Of a stretch of 64,000 nucleotides of DNA, positions 47,983 to 58,723 are shown one piece after another. Within the stretch, counting starts at the first letter, position 1; every line of letters starts with the position of its first letter. Made by a program: the position numbers and the translations under genes. Where the stretch lies: NCBI RefSeq assembly GCF_002895925.1, contig NZ_NWUO01000003.1, positions 1 to 64,000 of the forward strand, written 5' to 3'. Origin of the DNA: Mixta theicola (lineage in GTDB: Bacteria > Pseudomonadota > Gammaproteobacteria > Enterobacterales > Enterobacteriaceae). The notes under the pieces were generated by a model. That model was not told where the DNA came from. It did not search any database and worked only from the letters and a program-made list of their open reading frames with translations.

Positions 47983-48007
47983 AAAGCCCGCTTCTGCGGG
48001 CTTTTTT
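47983..48007 (+). terminator. tRNA operon terminator
   Basis: AAAGCCCGC, loop TTCT and GCGGGCTTT (47983-48004) runs into T (to 48007). The A-rich left flank may let it also stop transcription from convergent ubiF. Confidence 0.93.
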
Positions 48008-48057
48008 GCGTCTGTGCGTCAGGCTTTTTATCGGGCGGCTCCTTCCGCCCGTCTCGT

Positions 48058-49230
48058 TTACAGCCCCAGCGCGTAACGCAGCGCCTGACGCTTCAGAACG
48101 CCGGCATGCTCTGCCGCCATCAGCCCTACATTGCGCAGCACGCGCAGCGGCGGCAGACGGTTGCTGAACGCGAAATAAAACAGATCCATACCGCTCTGCA
48201 TCAGCAGATTATCTTTTTGCCGCTGGCGTTGATAACGCAGCAGTACCCGTTCTGAAGACCACTCCTCCGCCTGATTGCGCGCCGTGGTTAAAACCTCAAT
48301 CAGCGCGTCAACGTCGCGGTAGCCCAGATTAACGCCCTGCCCGGCCAGCGGATTGATGGTGTGCGCCGCATCGCCCACCAACGCCAGCCCCGGTAAAACA
48401 TAACGGCTGGCGTGACGACGCACTAACGGGAAGGAGGCGGCCTGCTGTACGCGAAAACGTCCCAGCCGCGCCGGGAAACAGCGCTCTACCTCTTTTTGCA
48501 GCTGTTCTGGCGTCAGCGCCTGCAGCTGGCGAATACGGGCCGGGTTGTCATACCAGACCAGCGATGCCCAGCGATCGAACAGCGGCAGCAGCGCATGGGG
48601 GCCATCCGGCGTAAAATGTTGCCAGGTGGTATCGCCCGCCGCATGCTCCAGCTCCACGCTTATCAGCATACAGGACTGACTGTAGTTCCAGCCCTGAATG
48701 CCGATGCCGGTGAGCTGGCGCACCTGAGAGTTCGCCCCATCGGCACCAATCACCAGCCGGGTCGTTAGCGTCTGACCATCCTCCAGCGCCAGCTGCCAGC
48801 CGCCATTATGCTGCTGCAGCGCATTTAATTTTGCCGGCGCGAACAGCGTAACCGGCTGCTGCTGCAAACGCTGCCACAGCGCCAGCTGCAGCACAGAATT
48901 CTCCACCATGTAACCCAGCTCCGGCAGCCCAAGGCTTTCGGCATCAAACTGTACGCGCGCCGTCTGCCATTCCCAGGTCTCCAGCTTACGATAGGGCGCG
49001 CAGCGCATTTGCTGAACGCCCGGCCAAACCTCCAGCTGTTTGAGTAAGTCCACCGAGGCGCAGCCGATGGCGGAAATGCGAATATCCGGCGGCGCATCAG
49101 GATTGTAAGCCGGCGGAACGTCCCGCTCCAGCACGGCAACCTGAAAGCCCTGCTGCGTCAGCCCGCTTGCCAGCGCCGCGCCAACCATACCTCCGCCAAC
49201 CACCACGACATCGAATTGCGTTTGATGCAT
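48058..49230 (-). CDS. ubiF: 3-Demethoxyubiquinol 3-hydroxylase
   Basis: FAD monooxygenase that hydroxylates the ubiquinone ring in aerobic synthesis, before UbiG methylation. The 390 residues show the Rossmann motif VVVGGGMVGAALA, the mid-protein GADGANSQVR (DG motif) and LVGDAAHTINPLAGQGVN near residue 280. It converges on the tRNA operon terminator and is divergent from miaB, as in E. coli. Confidence 0.96.
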   Translation of the reverse strand: MHQTQFDVVVVGGGMVGAALASGLTQQGFQVAVLERDVPPAYNPDAPPDIRISAIGCASVDLLKQLEVWPGVQQMRCAPYRKLETWEWQTARVQFDAESLGLPELGYMVENSVLQLALWQRLQQQPVTLFAPAKLNALQQHNGGWQLALEDGQTLTTRLVIGADGANSQVRQLTGIGIQGWNYSQSCMLISVELEHAAGDTTWQHFTPDGPHALLPLFDRWASLVWYDNPARIRQLQALTPEQLQKEVERCFPARLGRFRVQQAASFPLVRRHASRYVLPGLALVGDAAHTINPLAGQGVNLGYRDVDALIEVLTTARNQAEEWSSERVLLRYQRQRQKDNLLMQSGMDLFYFAFSNRLPPLRVLRNVGLMAAEHAGVLKRQALRYALGL

Positions 49231-49405
49231 AAATTTATCCTTTTGTGCCCTGCCGTCTCGCTGCGACAGGTCCGCGAGCCCGTTACGTTAAAGTGTACCG
49301 GAAATCGCGCGGAAAACAGAAAAGCCGATACGCTGGTCACAACAGCAGCAAAGCATTACAATACGCGCCCTGCAATCCTTCCTGCACTGATAAATGGCAC
49401 GTTAG

Positions 49406-50830
49406 ATGAGTAAAAAACTGCATATCAAAACCTGGGGCTGTCAGATGAACGAATACGATTCATCTAAAATGGCCGACCTGCTGGAGAGTACGCACGGCTA
49501 TACCCTCACGGAAGTGGCGGAAGAAGCTGATATTCTGCTACTTAATACCTGCTCTATCCGCGAAAAGGCACAGGAGAAAGTCTTTCATCAGCTGGGCCGC
49601 TGGAAAACGCTGAAAGAGCGTAACCCTGAATTAATTATTGGCGTGGGTGGCTGCGTCGCCTCGCAGGAAGGTGACCATATTCGTCAGCGCGCCAGCTATG
49701 TCGATATTGTCTTCGGACCGCAAACCCTGCACCGCCTGCCGGAAATGATCAATACCGTGCGCGGATCGAAAAGTCCGGTGGTGGATATCAGCTTCCCGGA
49801 AATTGAGAAGTTTGACCGCCTGCCCGAGCCGCGCGCTGAAGGCCCGAGCGCGTTCGTTTCCATTATGGAAGGCTGCAACAAATACTGTACTTTCTGCGTG
49901 GTGCCTTATACCCGCGGTGAAGAAGTTAGCCGTCCCTGTGACGATATTCTGCTGGAAATTGCCCAGCTTGCCGCCCAGGGCGTACGTGAAGTTAACCTGC
50001 TGGGCCAAAATGTGAACGCTTATCGCGGTCCGGCTTTTGATGGCGGTATCTGTTCTTTTGCCGAGCTGCTGCGTCTGGTGGCCGCTATTGACGGTATCGA
50101 TCGCATTCGCTTCACCACCAGCCATCCGATCGAGTTCACCGACGATATTGTCGACGTCTATCGCGATACGCCGGAGCTGGTGAGTTTCCTGCATTTGCCG
50201 GTACAGAGCGGCGCCGATCGCATCCTGACGCTGATGAAGCGTGCCCATACGGCGTTGGAATACAAAGCGATTATCCGCAAGCTGAAAGAAGCGCGTCCGA
50301 ATATTCAAATCAGCTCTGACTTTATCATCGGCTTCCCTGGCGAAACGCAGGAAGACTTTGAGAAAACCATGAAGCTGATTGCCGACGTTAACTTCGATAT
50401 GAGCTTCAGCTTTATCTATTCTGCGCGTCCTGGCACGCCGGCGGCCGATCTGCCGGACGATGTTAGCGAAGAAGAGAAAAAGCAGCGTCTCTATATCCTT
50501 CAGGATCGCATTAACCAGCAGGCTATGGCATGGAGCCGTCGGATGATGGGCAGCGTTCAGCGTATTCTGGTTGAAGGGCCGTCGCGTAAAAACGTGATGG
50601 AGCTATCAGGCCGTACGGAAAATAACCGCGTGGTGAACTTTGAAGGCACTCCGGAGCTGATAGGTAAATTCGTCGATGTGGAAATCGTTGACGTTTATTC
50701 TAACTCTCTGCGCGGCGTGGTCGTTCGCACGGAGGAAGAGATGGGCCTGCGCGTTGCAGAAAGCCCGGCTTCCGTGATTGCGCGTACCCGTAAAGAAAAT
50801 GAAATTGGCGTCGCCATTTTCCAGCCTTGA
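49406..50830 (+). CDS. miaB: tRNA-2-methylthio-N6-dimethylallyladenosine synthase
   Basis: Radical-SAM methylthiotransferase modifying A37 of tRNAs that read UNN codons. The 474 residues have an N-terminal UPF0004 domain with Cys12 in [11 protein letters not shown] plus two further cluster cysteines ([16 protein letters not shown]), the radical-SAM [12 protein letters not shown] near residue 157, and a C-terminal TRAM domain (about 380-445). The ribosome site before the ATG is weak. FldA, encoded at 33 kb, is the likely electron donor type. Confidence 0.98.
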   Translation: MSKKLHIKTWGCQMNEYDSSKMADLLESTHGYTLTEVAEEADILLLNTCSIREKAQEKVFHQLGRWKTLKERNPELIIGVGGCVASQEGDHIRQRASYVDIVFGPQTLHRLPEMINTVRGSKSPVVDISFPEIEKFDRLPEPRAEGPSAFVSIMEGCNKYCTFCVVPYTRGEEVSRPCDDILLEIAQLAAQGVREVNLLGQNVNAYRGPAFDGGICSFAELLRLVAAIDGIDRIRFTTSHPIEFTDDIVDVYRDTPELVSFLHLPVQSGADRILTLMKRAHTALEYKAIIRKLKEARPNIQISSDFIIGFPGETQEDFEKTMKLIADVNFDMSFSFIYSARPGTPAADLPDDVSEEEKKQRLYILQDRINQQAMAWSRRMMGSVQRILVEGPSRKNVMELSGRTENNRVVNFEGTPELIGKFVDVEIVDVYSNSLRGVVVRTEEEMGLRVAESPASVIARTRKENEIGVAIFQP

Positions 50831-50844
50831 TATTCAGCCATTCC

Positions 50845-50869
50845 ACGGTGGGCAGCGCTTGCCCACCGT
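50845..50869 (+). other. Stable hairpin after miaB
   Basis: ACGGTGGGC, 7-nt loop and GCCCACCGT form a perfect 9-bp stem 15 nt after the miaB stop codon. No T run follows, so termination may be partial or Rho-dependent. Confidence 0.55.
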
Positions 50870-50888
50870 ACAATTTCACTTCATTACA

Positions 50889-50915
50889 CTTGCTTTCTGA
50901 AAGCAGCGCCCAAAT
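50889..50915 (+). promoter_or_regulatory. Possible heat-shock (sigma-32) promoter of ybeZ
   Basis: CTTGCTT (50889-50895) and CCCAAAT (50909-50915) with a 13-bp spacer resemble CTTGAAA-N13-CCCCAT, each at about five of seven positions. The ybeZYX-lnt operon is in the sigma-32 regulon of E. coli. The motif is weak; context carries most of the weight. Confidence 0.35.
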
Positions 50916-51038
50916 ATCGGCTTTACAGCTTGCGCCTTTCGGTCACGCCATAAATACTTTTGCTATGGTTCGCCTGCATAACAGGCAGCAAGCCCCTGTT
51001 AATTATCAACCTGGCCCTGAGCGACCCAAAGGATTAGT

Positions 51039-52087
<1,049 letters not shown>

Positions 52088-52091
<4 letters not shown>

Positions 52092-52561
52092 GTCAGGTAA
52101 TTCTCGATTTACAGCTGGCCTGCGAGCAGTCCAGCGGCCTGCCGGGCGAAGCGGATTTCCGTCGCTGGCTGGAAGCGGTGCTGCTGCAGTTTCAGCCCGA
52201 AAGCGAAGTCACCATTCGCGTGGTGGACGAAGCGGAAAGTCACGATCTTAACCTGACCTGGCGCGGTAAAGATAAGCCGACCAACGTGCTCTCTTTTCCT
52301 TTTGAAGCGCCGCCCGGCATAGAATTGCCGCTGCTGGGCGATCTGGTGATTTGTCGTCAGGTCGTCGAGCAGGAAGCCGCCGAGCAAGAGAAAGCGCTGG
52401 AAGCGCACTGGGCGCACATGGTTATCCACGGCACCCTGCATTTGCTGGGTTACGATCATATAGAAGATGATGAAGCCGAAGAGATGGAATCGCTGGAGAC
52501 TGAGATAATGCTTGCTCTTGGTTATCCCGATCCGTACATTTCGGAGAAAGAGGCGCCGTAA
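52088..52561 (+). CDS. ybeY: YbeY, endoribonuclease in rRNA maturation
   Basis: Zinc-dependent single-strand RNase needed for 16S rRNA 3'-end maturation and 70S quality control. The 157 residues include [14 protein letters not shown] and the metal motif [11 protein letters not shown] (three His). The ATG overlaps the ybeZ stop codon (ATGA), so the two proteins are likely made together. corC follows after 77 bp. Confidence 0.97.
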
Positions 52562-52638
52562 CGGCCGCCTGTTGTTAAATCCTGCCGGCAAAGGCTGGCA
52601 GGCCGATCCTCATAAAGAGAGACCCATACCAGAACGCC

Positions 52639-53517
52639 ATGAGCGACGACCATTCACAAAACAGCGACAGTCCCAGTAGTAAAAAGGGCTTTTTTTCCCT
52701 CATCCTCAACCAGCTTTTTCATGGTGAGCCTAAAAACCGTGAAGAACTGTTGGAACTCATTCGTGATTCCGAACAGAACGAACTGATCGATCCGGATACG
52801 CGTGACATGCTGGAAGGCGTCATGGATATTGCTGAGCAGCGCGTCCGCGATATTATGATCCCCCGCTCGCAAATGATTACGCTGAAACGTAATCAAAGCC
52901 TCGAAGAGTGCCTGCAGGTCATCGTTGAGTCAGCCCATTCTCGCTTCCCGGTAATTAGCGAAGATAAAGATCATGTCGAAGGGATCCTGATGGCGAAGGA
53001 TTTACTGCCGTTTATGAGCAGTGGATCAGAGCCTTTCAGCATGGAAAAAGTGCTACGTCCGGCGGTCGTCGTCCCTGAAAGTAAGCGTGTGGACCGCATG
53101 CTGAAAGAGTTTCGCTCCCAGCGCTACCATATGGCGATCGTTATCGATGAGTTTGGCGGCGTTTCAGGCCTGGTGACTATTGAAGATATTCTTGAGCTGA
53201 TCGTGGGTGAAATTGAAGATGAATATGATGATGAAGAAGATCGTGATATTCGTCAGCTTAGTCGTCACGCCTATACCATTCGTGCGCTGACGCCGATTGA
53301 AGATTTCAATGAAGCCTTTGAAACGCAGTTTAGCGATGAAGAGGTAGATACTATCGGTGGTCTGGTCATGCAGGCTTTTGGTCATCTGCCGGCGCGTGGT
53401 GAAAGCATCGACATTGAAGGCTATCAGTTTAAAGTCGCGATGGCGGACAGCCGTCGTATCATTCAGGTGCATGTAAGAATACCGGAAAACGCCCCGCTGC
53501 CTGTGCTGGAAGAATAA
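52639..53517 (+). CDS. corC: CorC (YbeX), CBS-domain protein
   Basis: Cytoplasmic protein with two CBS domains (about 68-190, starting near [12 protein letters not shown]) and a C-terminal CorC/HlyC transporter-associated domain (about 205-285). It has been linked to magnesium/cobalt efflux and, more recently, to ribosome maturation alongside YbeY/YbeZ. The 292 residues match E. coli length. No membrane helix is present. lnt lies 44 bp downstream of a partly duplicated start region. Confidence 0.96.
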   Translation: MSDDHSQNSDSPSSKKGFFSLILNQLFHGEPKNREELLELIRDSEQNELIDPDTRDMLEGVMDIAEQRVRDIMIPRSQMITLKRNQSLEECLQVIVESAHSRFPVISEDKDHVEGILMAKDLLPFMSSGSEPFSMEKVLRPAVVVPESKRVDRMLKEFRSQRYHMAIVIDEFGGVSGLVTIEDILELIVGEIEDEYDDEEDRDIRQLSRHAYTIRALTPIEDFNEAFETQFSDEEVDTIGGLVMQAFGHLPARGESIDIEGYQFKVAMADSRRIIQVHVRIPENAPLPVLEE

Positions 53518-53523
53518 CGCTTT

Positions 53524-53574
53524 TTATGGCTATTGCCTGATTCTGGATGAATAACACACTTATGGCTATTGCCT
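53524..53574 (+). repeat. Duplicated start region of lnt
   Basis: TTATGGCTATTGCCT occurs at 53524-53538 and again at 53560-53574. The second copy spans the lnt start (ATG GCT ATT GCC). The first copy gives the same four codons followed by TGA, that is a complete mini-frame MAIA-stop immediately after corC. Confidence 0.85.
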
Positions 53575-55094
53575 CTGTTTATGCCCGTCAGCAGGTTCGC
53601 CTGCTGCTGGCTTTATGTGCCGGAGCAGTCGGCACGCTGGCTTTTTCCCCTTATGATTTTTGGCCTGCCGCGCTGCTGTCGCTGATCGGCTTACAGGCGC
53701 TCACCTTACAACGAACAACGCCGCAGGCCGCCGCTATTGGCTTCGCCTGGGGTTTTGGCCTGTTTGGCAGCGGCATAAACTGGGTATACGTCAGCATTGC
53801 GACCTTTGGCGGCATGCCTGGCCCGGTCAATGTCCTGTTGGTTATTTTGCTGGCCGCTTATCTGGCGCTCTATCCGCTGCTGTTTGCCGCCGTGGTTAAC
53901 CGTCTTAGCCCGCAAGCTACCTTATTAAGGCTGGCGTTGCTGGCACCGGTCGCCTGGCAGGTAAGTGAATTTTTGCGCGGCTGGATCCTGACCGGTTTTC
54001 CCTGGCTGCAGTTCGGCTATAGCCAGATTGACGGCCCGCTGAAAGGGCTGGCCCCGCTGACCGGCGTGGAAGGCGTTACCTTCTTGCTGATGATTATCGC
54101 CGGGCTGGCAGTTTATGCGTTAACGCAGCGACGCCTGTGGCCGGCGCTGGCGGCGCTGGCGCTGCTGCTGCTGCCCTGGCCGCTACGTTACATTAGCTGG
54201 TATCAGCCGCAGCCTGCGCGGGCGGTAAATGTGGCGCTGGTGCAGGGAAACATTCCACAGTCGCTGAAATGGGACCCGGAACAGCTGCGTAATACGCTGC
54301 GCATCTACCGTGACATGGCGCGTCAGTATATGGGCAAAGCGCCCATTATTATTTGGCCAGAATCCGCTGTTTCCGATCTGGAAGTTAACCAGCAGCCGTT
54401 TTTACACGGGCTGGATGATGCTCTCCATACCGGTAGCAGCACGCTCATTACCGGCATTGTGGATTCACGCCTGGAAGGCAACCGCTATCACGATTACAAC
54501 TCGGTAATCGTGCTGGGCGGGAAACAGCCCTACAACTACTACGGCGGCAATCGTTACCAGAAGAATCATCTGGTGCCTTTTGGTGAGTTTGTGCCGCTGG
54601 AGGCGTTGCTGCGTCCGCTGGCTCCCTTCTTTGATTTGCCGATGTCCTCATTCAGCCGCGGCGACTATATTCAGCCGCAGCTGCAGGCGGCAGGCTATAA
54701 CCTGACCACCGCTATCTGCTATGAAATTGTGCTGGGCCAGCAGGTCAGGGATAACTTCAGTCCGCGCACGGATTTTCTGCTAACGGTCTCTAACGATGCC
54801 TGGTTTGGCCATTCTGTTGGCCCGTGGCAGCACTTCCAGATGGCACGTATGCGCGCTCTGGAACTGGGCCGCCCGTTATTACGCAGCACCAATAACGGCG
54901 TAACCGCGATTGTTGGCGCCAACGGCGAAGTGCAGCATATTATCCCGCAGTTTACCCGTCAGGTACTGGAGGCGAAAGTTACGCCGACAACCGGCCTGAC
55001 GCCCTACGCACGCACCGGCAATATTACCGTCTGGCTGATAACGCTGCTGTTTGCGCTGGCCGCAATCTTTACGGCGCGCCGCTCCAGCCGCTGA
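53562..55094 (+). CDS. lnt: Apolipoprotein N-acyltransferase
   Basis: Inner-membrane enzyme adding the third acyl chain to lipoproteins such as Pal and LptE. The 510 residues have an N-terminal membrane part (about six helices) and a periplasmic nitrilase-like domain with the catalytic Glu in IIWPESAVS, Lys in [13 protein letters not shown] and Cys in [13 protein letters not shown] final helix follows at about 485-505. I chose the ATG at 53562, which aligns with the E. coli start (MAFAS); the ATG at 53547 would add MNNTL. Neither has a strong ribosome site. Confidence 0.93.
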   Translation: MAIASVYARQQVRLLLALCAGAVGTLAFSPYDFWPAALLSLIGLQALTLQRTTPQAAAIGFAWGFGLFGSGINWVYVSIATFGGMPGPVNVLLVILLAAYLALYPLLFAAVVNRLSPQATLLRLALLAPVAWQVSEFLRGWILTGFPWLQFGYSQIDGPLKGLAPLTGVEGVTFLLMIIAGLAVYALTQRRLWPALAALALLLLPWPLRYISWYQPQPARAVNVALVQGNIPQSLKWDPEQLRNTLRIYRDMARQYMGKAPIIIWPESAVSDLEVNQQPFLHGLDDALHTGSSTLITGIVDSRLEGNRYHDYNSVIVLGGKQPYNYYGGNRYQKNHLVPFGEFVPLEALLRPLAPFFDLPMSSFSRGDYIQPQLQAAGYNLTTAICYEIVLGQQVRDNFSPRTDFLLTVSNDAWFGHSVGPWQHFQMARMRALELGRPLLRSTNNGVTAIVGANGEVQHIIPQFTRQVLEAKVTPTTGLTPYARTGNITVWLITLLFALAAIFTARRSSR

Positions 55095-55179
55095 TTTTCC
55101 CCGGCGAAGCTCACGCTTCGCCTGCTCTCCCCTTTTTCCTGCCCTTCATCAAAACGACATCTTTTTTTCATACCTTTAC

Positions 55180-55195
55180 TGGCACAACGTTTGCA
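55180..55195 (+). promoter_or_regulatory. Sigma-54 promoter of gltIJKL
   Basis: TGGCAC-AACGT-TTGCA matches the sigma-54 consensus exactly, with GG (55181-55182) and GC (55193-55194) 10 bp apart. Transcription would start near 55206, giving a leader of about 275 nt. gltI (ybeJ) is reported among the nitrogen-controlled sigma-54 operons of E. coli, to my knowledge. Confidence 0.82.
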
Positions 55196-55303
55196 TTGTA
55201 TTGACCGCGAAGCCGCAATTTACGGTCTCTGTTAAAGGAGCCCGTCAGCTTTTGCCCCGTTCAGGTTCAGCTTACGCTCCGTGCTGGGGCAAAGAGGCGG
55301 AAA

Positions 55304-55320
55304 TGCATTAATTTGGTGCG
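55304..55320. promoter_or_regulatory. NtrC-like site downstream of the sigma-54 promoter
   Basis: TGCATTAATTTGGTGCG matches the NtrC consensus TGCACCAAAATGGTGCA at 12 of 17 positions, with the right half site intact. It lies about 100 bp downstream of the predicted start, an unusual but workable enhancer position. It may be chance. Confidence 0.3.
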
Positions 55321-55480
55321 GCGAACTTCGCAAAAAACAAACTTTCTTGTTTCATTACGTTAACATTCCGCTATGTTAAGAGCTATTCAGAAGCCGTTCT
55401 GGAACCCAAAAAAAGCGGCAGGTATTAATAACCTATCCCGGTCCCTGAATTAGGTGCCAAAACGACGAAGGAGTTGGAAC

Positions 55481-56377
55481 ATGCAGATGCGCAAAGTGGC
55501 GCTGTCTCTTCTGTTGCTCAGCGCAGCAACAGGCGCAGTTCAGGCCGAAGAGTTCACCGGTACGCTGAAAAAAATTAATGATAACGGCGTGATTGTTGTC
55601 GGCCATCGTGAGTCTTCCGTTCCCTTTTCTTATTACGATAACCAACAGAAAGTGGTGGGTTACTCTCAGGCTTATTCTGACGCTATTGTCGATGCGATTA
55701 AGACCAGGCTGAACAAACCCGATCTGCAGGTGAAGATGCTGCCGGTCACCTCACAGAACCGTATTCCCCTGCTGCAAAACGGTACCTACGATTTCGAGTG
55801 TGGTTCCACCACCAACAACCTTGAGCGCCAGAAACAGGCTGCCTTCTCCGATACGGTATTTATTATCGGTACGCGCCTGCTGGTTAAAAAAGGCAGCCCG
55901 ATTAAAGATTTCGACGATCTGAAAGGCAAAACCGTGGTCGTGACGTCGGGCACCACCTCAGAAGTTTTGCTGCACAAGCTGAACGATGAGAAAAAAATGG
56001 AGATGCGCATTATTAGCGCGAAAGATCACGGTGATTCCTTCCGCACGCTGGAAACGGGACGCGCCGTGGCCTTTATGATGGACGATGCGCTGCTGGCCGG
56101 TGAACGCGCCAAAGCGAAAAAACCGGATAACTGGGAAATTGTCGGCACGCCGCAGTCGAAAGAAGCTTACGGCTGTATGTTGCGCAAAGACGATCCTGCA
56201 TTTAAAGCGCTGGTCAATGAAACCATCGCTAAAGTGCAAACCTCCGGGCAGGCGGAAAAATGGTTTGATACCTGGTTTAAACAGCCTATCCCACCGAAAA
56301 ACCTCAATATGAACTTTGCGCTTTCTGATGATATGAAAGCTCTGTTTAAGACGCCAAACGACAAAGCGTTAAATTAA
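55481..56377 (+). CDS. gltI: Glutamate/aspartate ABC transporter binding protein
   Basis: Periplasmic receptor for glutamate and aspartate. The 298 residues have a signal peptide (about 1-23, cleaved after VQA) and a type II binding-protein fold. GHRESSVPFSYYD, TSQNRIPLLQNGTYDFECG and TSGTTSEVLLHKLN line the substrate site. The ATG at 55481 follows GAAGGAG; an in-frame ATG nine codons upstream would spoil the signal peptide. The transport genes gltJKL follow after the SroC-like region. Confidence 0.97.
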   Translation: MQMRKVALSLLLLSAATGAVQAEEFTGTLKKINDNGVIVVGHRESSVPFSYYDNQQKVVGYSQAYSDAIVDAIKTRLNKPDLQVKMLPVTSQNRIPLLQNGTYDFECGSTTNNLERQKQAAFSDTVFIIGTRLLVKKGSPIKDFDDLKGKTVVVTSGTTSEVLLHKLNDEKKMEMRIISAKDHGDSFRTLETGRAVAFMMDDALLAGERAKAKKPDNWEIVGTPQSKEAYGCMLRKDDPAFKALVNETIAKVQTSGQAEKWFDTWFKQPIPPKNLNMNFALSDDMKALFKTPNDKALN

Positions 56378-56518
56378 TTATAATGAAAACAGGGCGATGA
56401 CTCGCCCACTCGATTGCTGAAAACAGGCTCGGACAGACAGCGCGGGGCGGTCGTTCCCCGACCCGCGTTCCATGAGAGCCTCTCATCAATCTTCAGGGTA
56501 GCTTAGCTACCCTTTTTT
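56378..56518 (+). ncRNA. sroC: SroC-like sRNA between gltI and gltJ
   Basis: E. coli and Salmonella release the sRNA SroC, a sponge for GcvB, from the gltI-gltJ interval of the operon mRNA. Here the 154-bp gap ends in an intrinsic terminator: GGGTAGC, loop TTA, GCTACCC (56496-56512), then six T. Position and the internal terminator fit SroC. The exact 5' end (processing site near the gltI stop codon) is an estimate. Confidence 0.65.
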
Positions 56519-56531
56519 ACCGGAGTTTGTT

Positions 56532-57272
56532 ATGGGTATTGACTGGAACTGGGGCATCTTCTTCGAACAGGCCCCGTTTGGAAACACCACCTATCTCGGC
56601 TGGCTGTGGTCAGGGTTGCAAACCACGGTTACCGTCTCGTTGTGCGCCTGGATAATCGCCTTTTTTGTCGGATCTTTTTTTGGCATTCTGCGTACTGCCC
56701 CCAGCCGCCTGCTGTCAGCGATTGGCACCTGTTATGTTGAGCTGTTCCGAAATATTCCTTTAATCGTTCAGTTCTTTTTCTGGTATCTGGTGGCGCCGGA
56801 GCTGGTCGGTGAAGATTTGGGAATGTGGTTTAAGGCCGAACTCGATCCTAACCTGCAGTTTTTTATCTCCTCAACTCTCTGTCTTGGCCTTTTTACCGCC
56901 GCCCGCGTTTGTGAACAGGTGCGCGCGGCTATTCAGTCACTGCCGCGCGGGCAACAGAACGCTGGGTTAGCGCTGGGGTTAACGCTGCCGCAAACCTATC
57001 GCTATGTTCTGCTGCCTAATGCTTATCGGGTGATTGTGCCGCCGATGACGTCGGAAATGCTGAACCTGGTAAAAAACTCCGCTATCGCCTCCACCATTGG
57101 CCTGGTGGATATGGCAGCGCAGGCGGGCAAACTGCTGGACTATTCCGCCCATGCCTACGAATCCTTTACCGCCATTACGCTCGCCTATATCGCCATTAAT
57201 CTGGTGATTATGCTGTTGATGAGCCTCGTTGAGCGTAAGGTGCGTTTGCCCGGCAATATGGGGAGTAAATGA
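56532..57272 (+). CDS. gltJ: Glutamate/aspartate ABC transporter permease GltJ
   Basis: Inner-membrane permease of the HisMQ type. The 246 residues contain about five helices and the EAA-loop pattern [20 protein letters not shown] that docks with GltL. It starts 14 nt after the SroC-like terminator, with CGGAG before the ATG, so its expression depends on read-through. It overlaps or abuts gltK. Confidence 0.97.
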   Translation: MGIDWNWGIFFEQAPFGNTTYLGWLWSGLQTTVTVSLCAWIIAFFVGSFFGILRTAPSRLLSAIGTCYVELFRNIPLIVQFFFWYLVAPELVGEDLGMWFKAELDPNLQFFISSTLCLGLFTAARVCEQVRAAIQSLPRGQQNAGLALGLTLPQTYRYVLLPNAYRVIVPPMTSEMLNLVKNSAIASTIGLVDMAAQAGKLLDYSAHAYESFTAITLAYIAINLVIMLLMSLVERKVRLPGNMGSK

Positions 57273-57949
57273 TGTACGAATTTGACTGGAGTTCCATTAT
57301 CCCCAGCCTGCCTTACCTGATTAGCGGCCTGATCATTACCCTGAAAATCACCGTCACGGCGATAGTGTTTGGCATTCTCTGGGGCACTCTGCTGGCGGTT
57401 ATGCGCCTCTCAACGTTTAAGCCGATCGGCTGGTTTGCCAAACTGTATGTCAACCTGTTCCGCTCCGTGCCGCTGGTGATGGTGCTGCTATGGTTTTATC
57501 TGGTGGTGCCCAGCTTTTTACAGCAGGTGCTGGGGCTATCGCCCAAAACCGATATTCGCCTGATTTCAGCCATGGTGGCCTTTTCGCTGTTTGAGGCGGC
57601 CTACTATGCCGAAATCATCCGCGCCGGTATTCAAAGTATTTCACGCGGACAGTCCAGTGCCGGGCTGGCGCTGGGCATGACGCCGCTCCAAACCATGCGG
57701 CTGATTATTCTGCCGCAGGCATTTCGCGCCATGGTGCCGCTGCTGCTGACGCAGGGCATCGTGCTGTTTCAGGATACCTCGCTGGTTTACGTATTAAGCC
57801 TGGCCGATTTCTTCCGCACCGCCTCTACGATTGGCGAGCGTGACGGTACGCAGGTGGAGATGATCCTGTTTGCCGGTCTGGTTTATTTCATTATCAGTAT
57901 TAGTGCTTCAACGCTGGTCAGCTATCTAAAAAGAAAAAGGACGGTATAA
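57272..57949 (+). CDS. gltK: Glutamate/aspartate ABC transporter permease GltK
   Basis: Second HisMQ-type permease, 225 residues from the ATG at 57272 ([16 protein letters not shown]), with the EAA loop [21 protein letters not shown]. An ATG three bases earlier (57269, overlapping the gltJ stop) is possible. The later one has better spacing from GGGAG and matches E. coli. The stop codon abuts the gltL ATG. Confidence 0.95.
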   Translation: MYEFDWSSIIPSLPYLISGLIITLKITVTAIVFGILWGTLLAVMRLSTFKPIGWFAKLYVNLFRSVPLVMVLLWFYLVVPSFLQQVLGLSPKTDIRLISAMVAFSLFEAAYYAEIIRAGIQSISRGQSSAGLALGMTPLQTMRLIILPQAFRAMVPLLLTQGIVLFQDTSLVYVLSLADFFRTASTIGERDGTQVEMILFAGLVYFIISISASTLVSYLKRKRTV

Positions 57950-58675
57950 ATGATTACCCTGAAAAACGTTTCGAAGTGGTATGGTCACTTTCAGGTGCTG
58001 ACCGATTGCTCAACCCAGGTGAATAAAGGTGAAGTGGTGGTGGTTTGCGGCCCTTCCGGCTCCGGCAAATCAACCCTAATCAAAACCGTAAACGGACTGG
58101 AACCTATTCAGCAGGGCGCGATTGAAGTCAACGGGATCCAGCTAAACGATAAAAAAACCAATCTGGCCCAGCTGCGCGCAAAAGTCGGTATGGTATTTCA
58201 GCACTTTGAGCTTTTCCCTCACCTCAGCATTGTGGAAAACCTGACGCTGGCCCAGATAAAGGTACTGAAGCGCAACAAGGAAGCGGCGCGCGACAAAGGC
58301 CTGAAGCTGTTGGATCGCGTTGGCCTTTCCGCCCACGCGAATAAATTCCCCGGCCAGCTCTCAGGCGGACAGCAGCAGCGCGTGGCCATTGCGCGCGCGC
58401 TCTGTATGGATCCGGTTGCCATGCTGTTTGACGAACCGACGTCCGCGCTCGATCCTGAAATGATTAACGAAGTGCTGGATGTGATGGTGGAGCTGGCCCA
58501 TGAAGGCATGACGATGATGGTGGTTACCCATGAAATGGGCTTTGCTCGCAAAGTGGCTAACCGGGTCATCTTTATGGATGAAGGCAAAATTATTGAGGAT
58601 ACCCAGAAAGAAGCCTTTTTTGCCGATCCGCGCTCCGACCGCGCCAAAGATTTCCTGGCCAAAATCCTGCATTAA
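57950..58675 (+). CDS. gltL: Glutamate/aspartate ABC transporter ATPase GltL
   Basis: ATP-hydrolysing subunit of GltIJKL. The 241 residues show Walker [10 protein letters not shown] (near 34-42), Q-loop [10 protein letters not shown], signature LSGGQQQR, Walker [12 protein letters not shown] and the switch His in VTHEMGFA. The ATG follows the gltK stop codon without a gap. An 8-bp hairpin (GGGCAGCC/GGCTGCCC, 58688-58707) lies downstream without a T run, facing convergent ybeL. Confidence 0.97.
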   Translation: MITLKNVSKWYGHFQVLTDCSTQVNKGEVVVVCGPSGSGKSTLIKTVNGLEPIQQGAIEVNGIQLNDKKTNLAQLRAKVGMVFQHFELFPHLSIVENLTLAQIKVLKRNKEAARDKGLKLLDRVGLSAHANKFPGQLSGGQQQRVAIARALCMDPVAMLFDEPTSALDPEMINEVLDVMVELAHEGMTMMVVTHEMGFARKVANRVIFMDEGKIIEDTQKEAFFADPRSDRAKDFLAKILH

Positions 58676-58723
58676 TTTCTGTCGCTGGGGCAGCCTGATG
58701 GCTGCCCTGCCACTGCTTTGCCT

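Larger units (their letters stand above)
55095..55480 (+). other. gltI leader and control region
   Basis: No gene lies in this 386-bp gap. It contains the sigma-54 promoter (55180-55195), a long hairpin with arms TTTGCCCC and GGGGCAAA (about 55252-55291), an NtrC-like site (55304-55320) and CA-rich stretches near 55331-55345 and 55398-55410. In E. coli, gltI is a target of the sRNA GcvB, which pairs with CA-rich leader sequence; whether these stretches serve that role is a guess. Confidence 0.5.

Noticed and set aside
55380-55470. A second sigma-54-like motif nearer gltI (GGAACCC…AAGC)
   Set aside because: The GG and GC are 12 bp apart instead of 10, so it fails the spacing rule.
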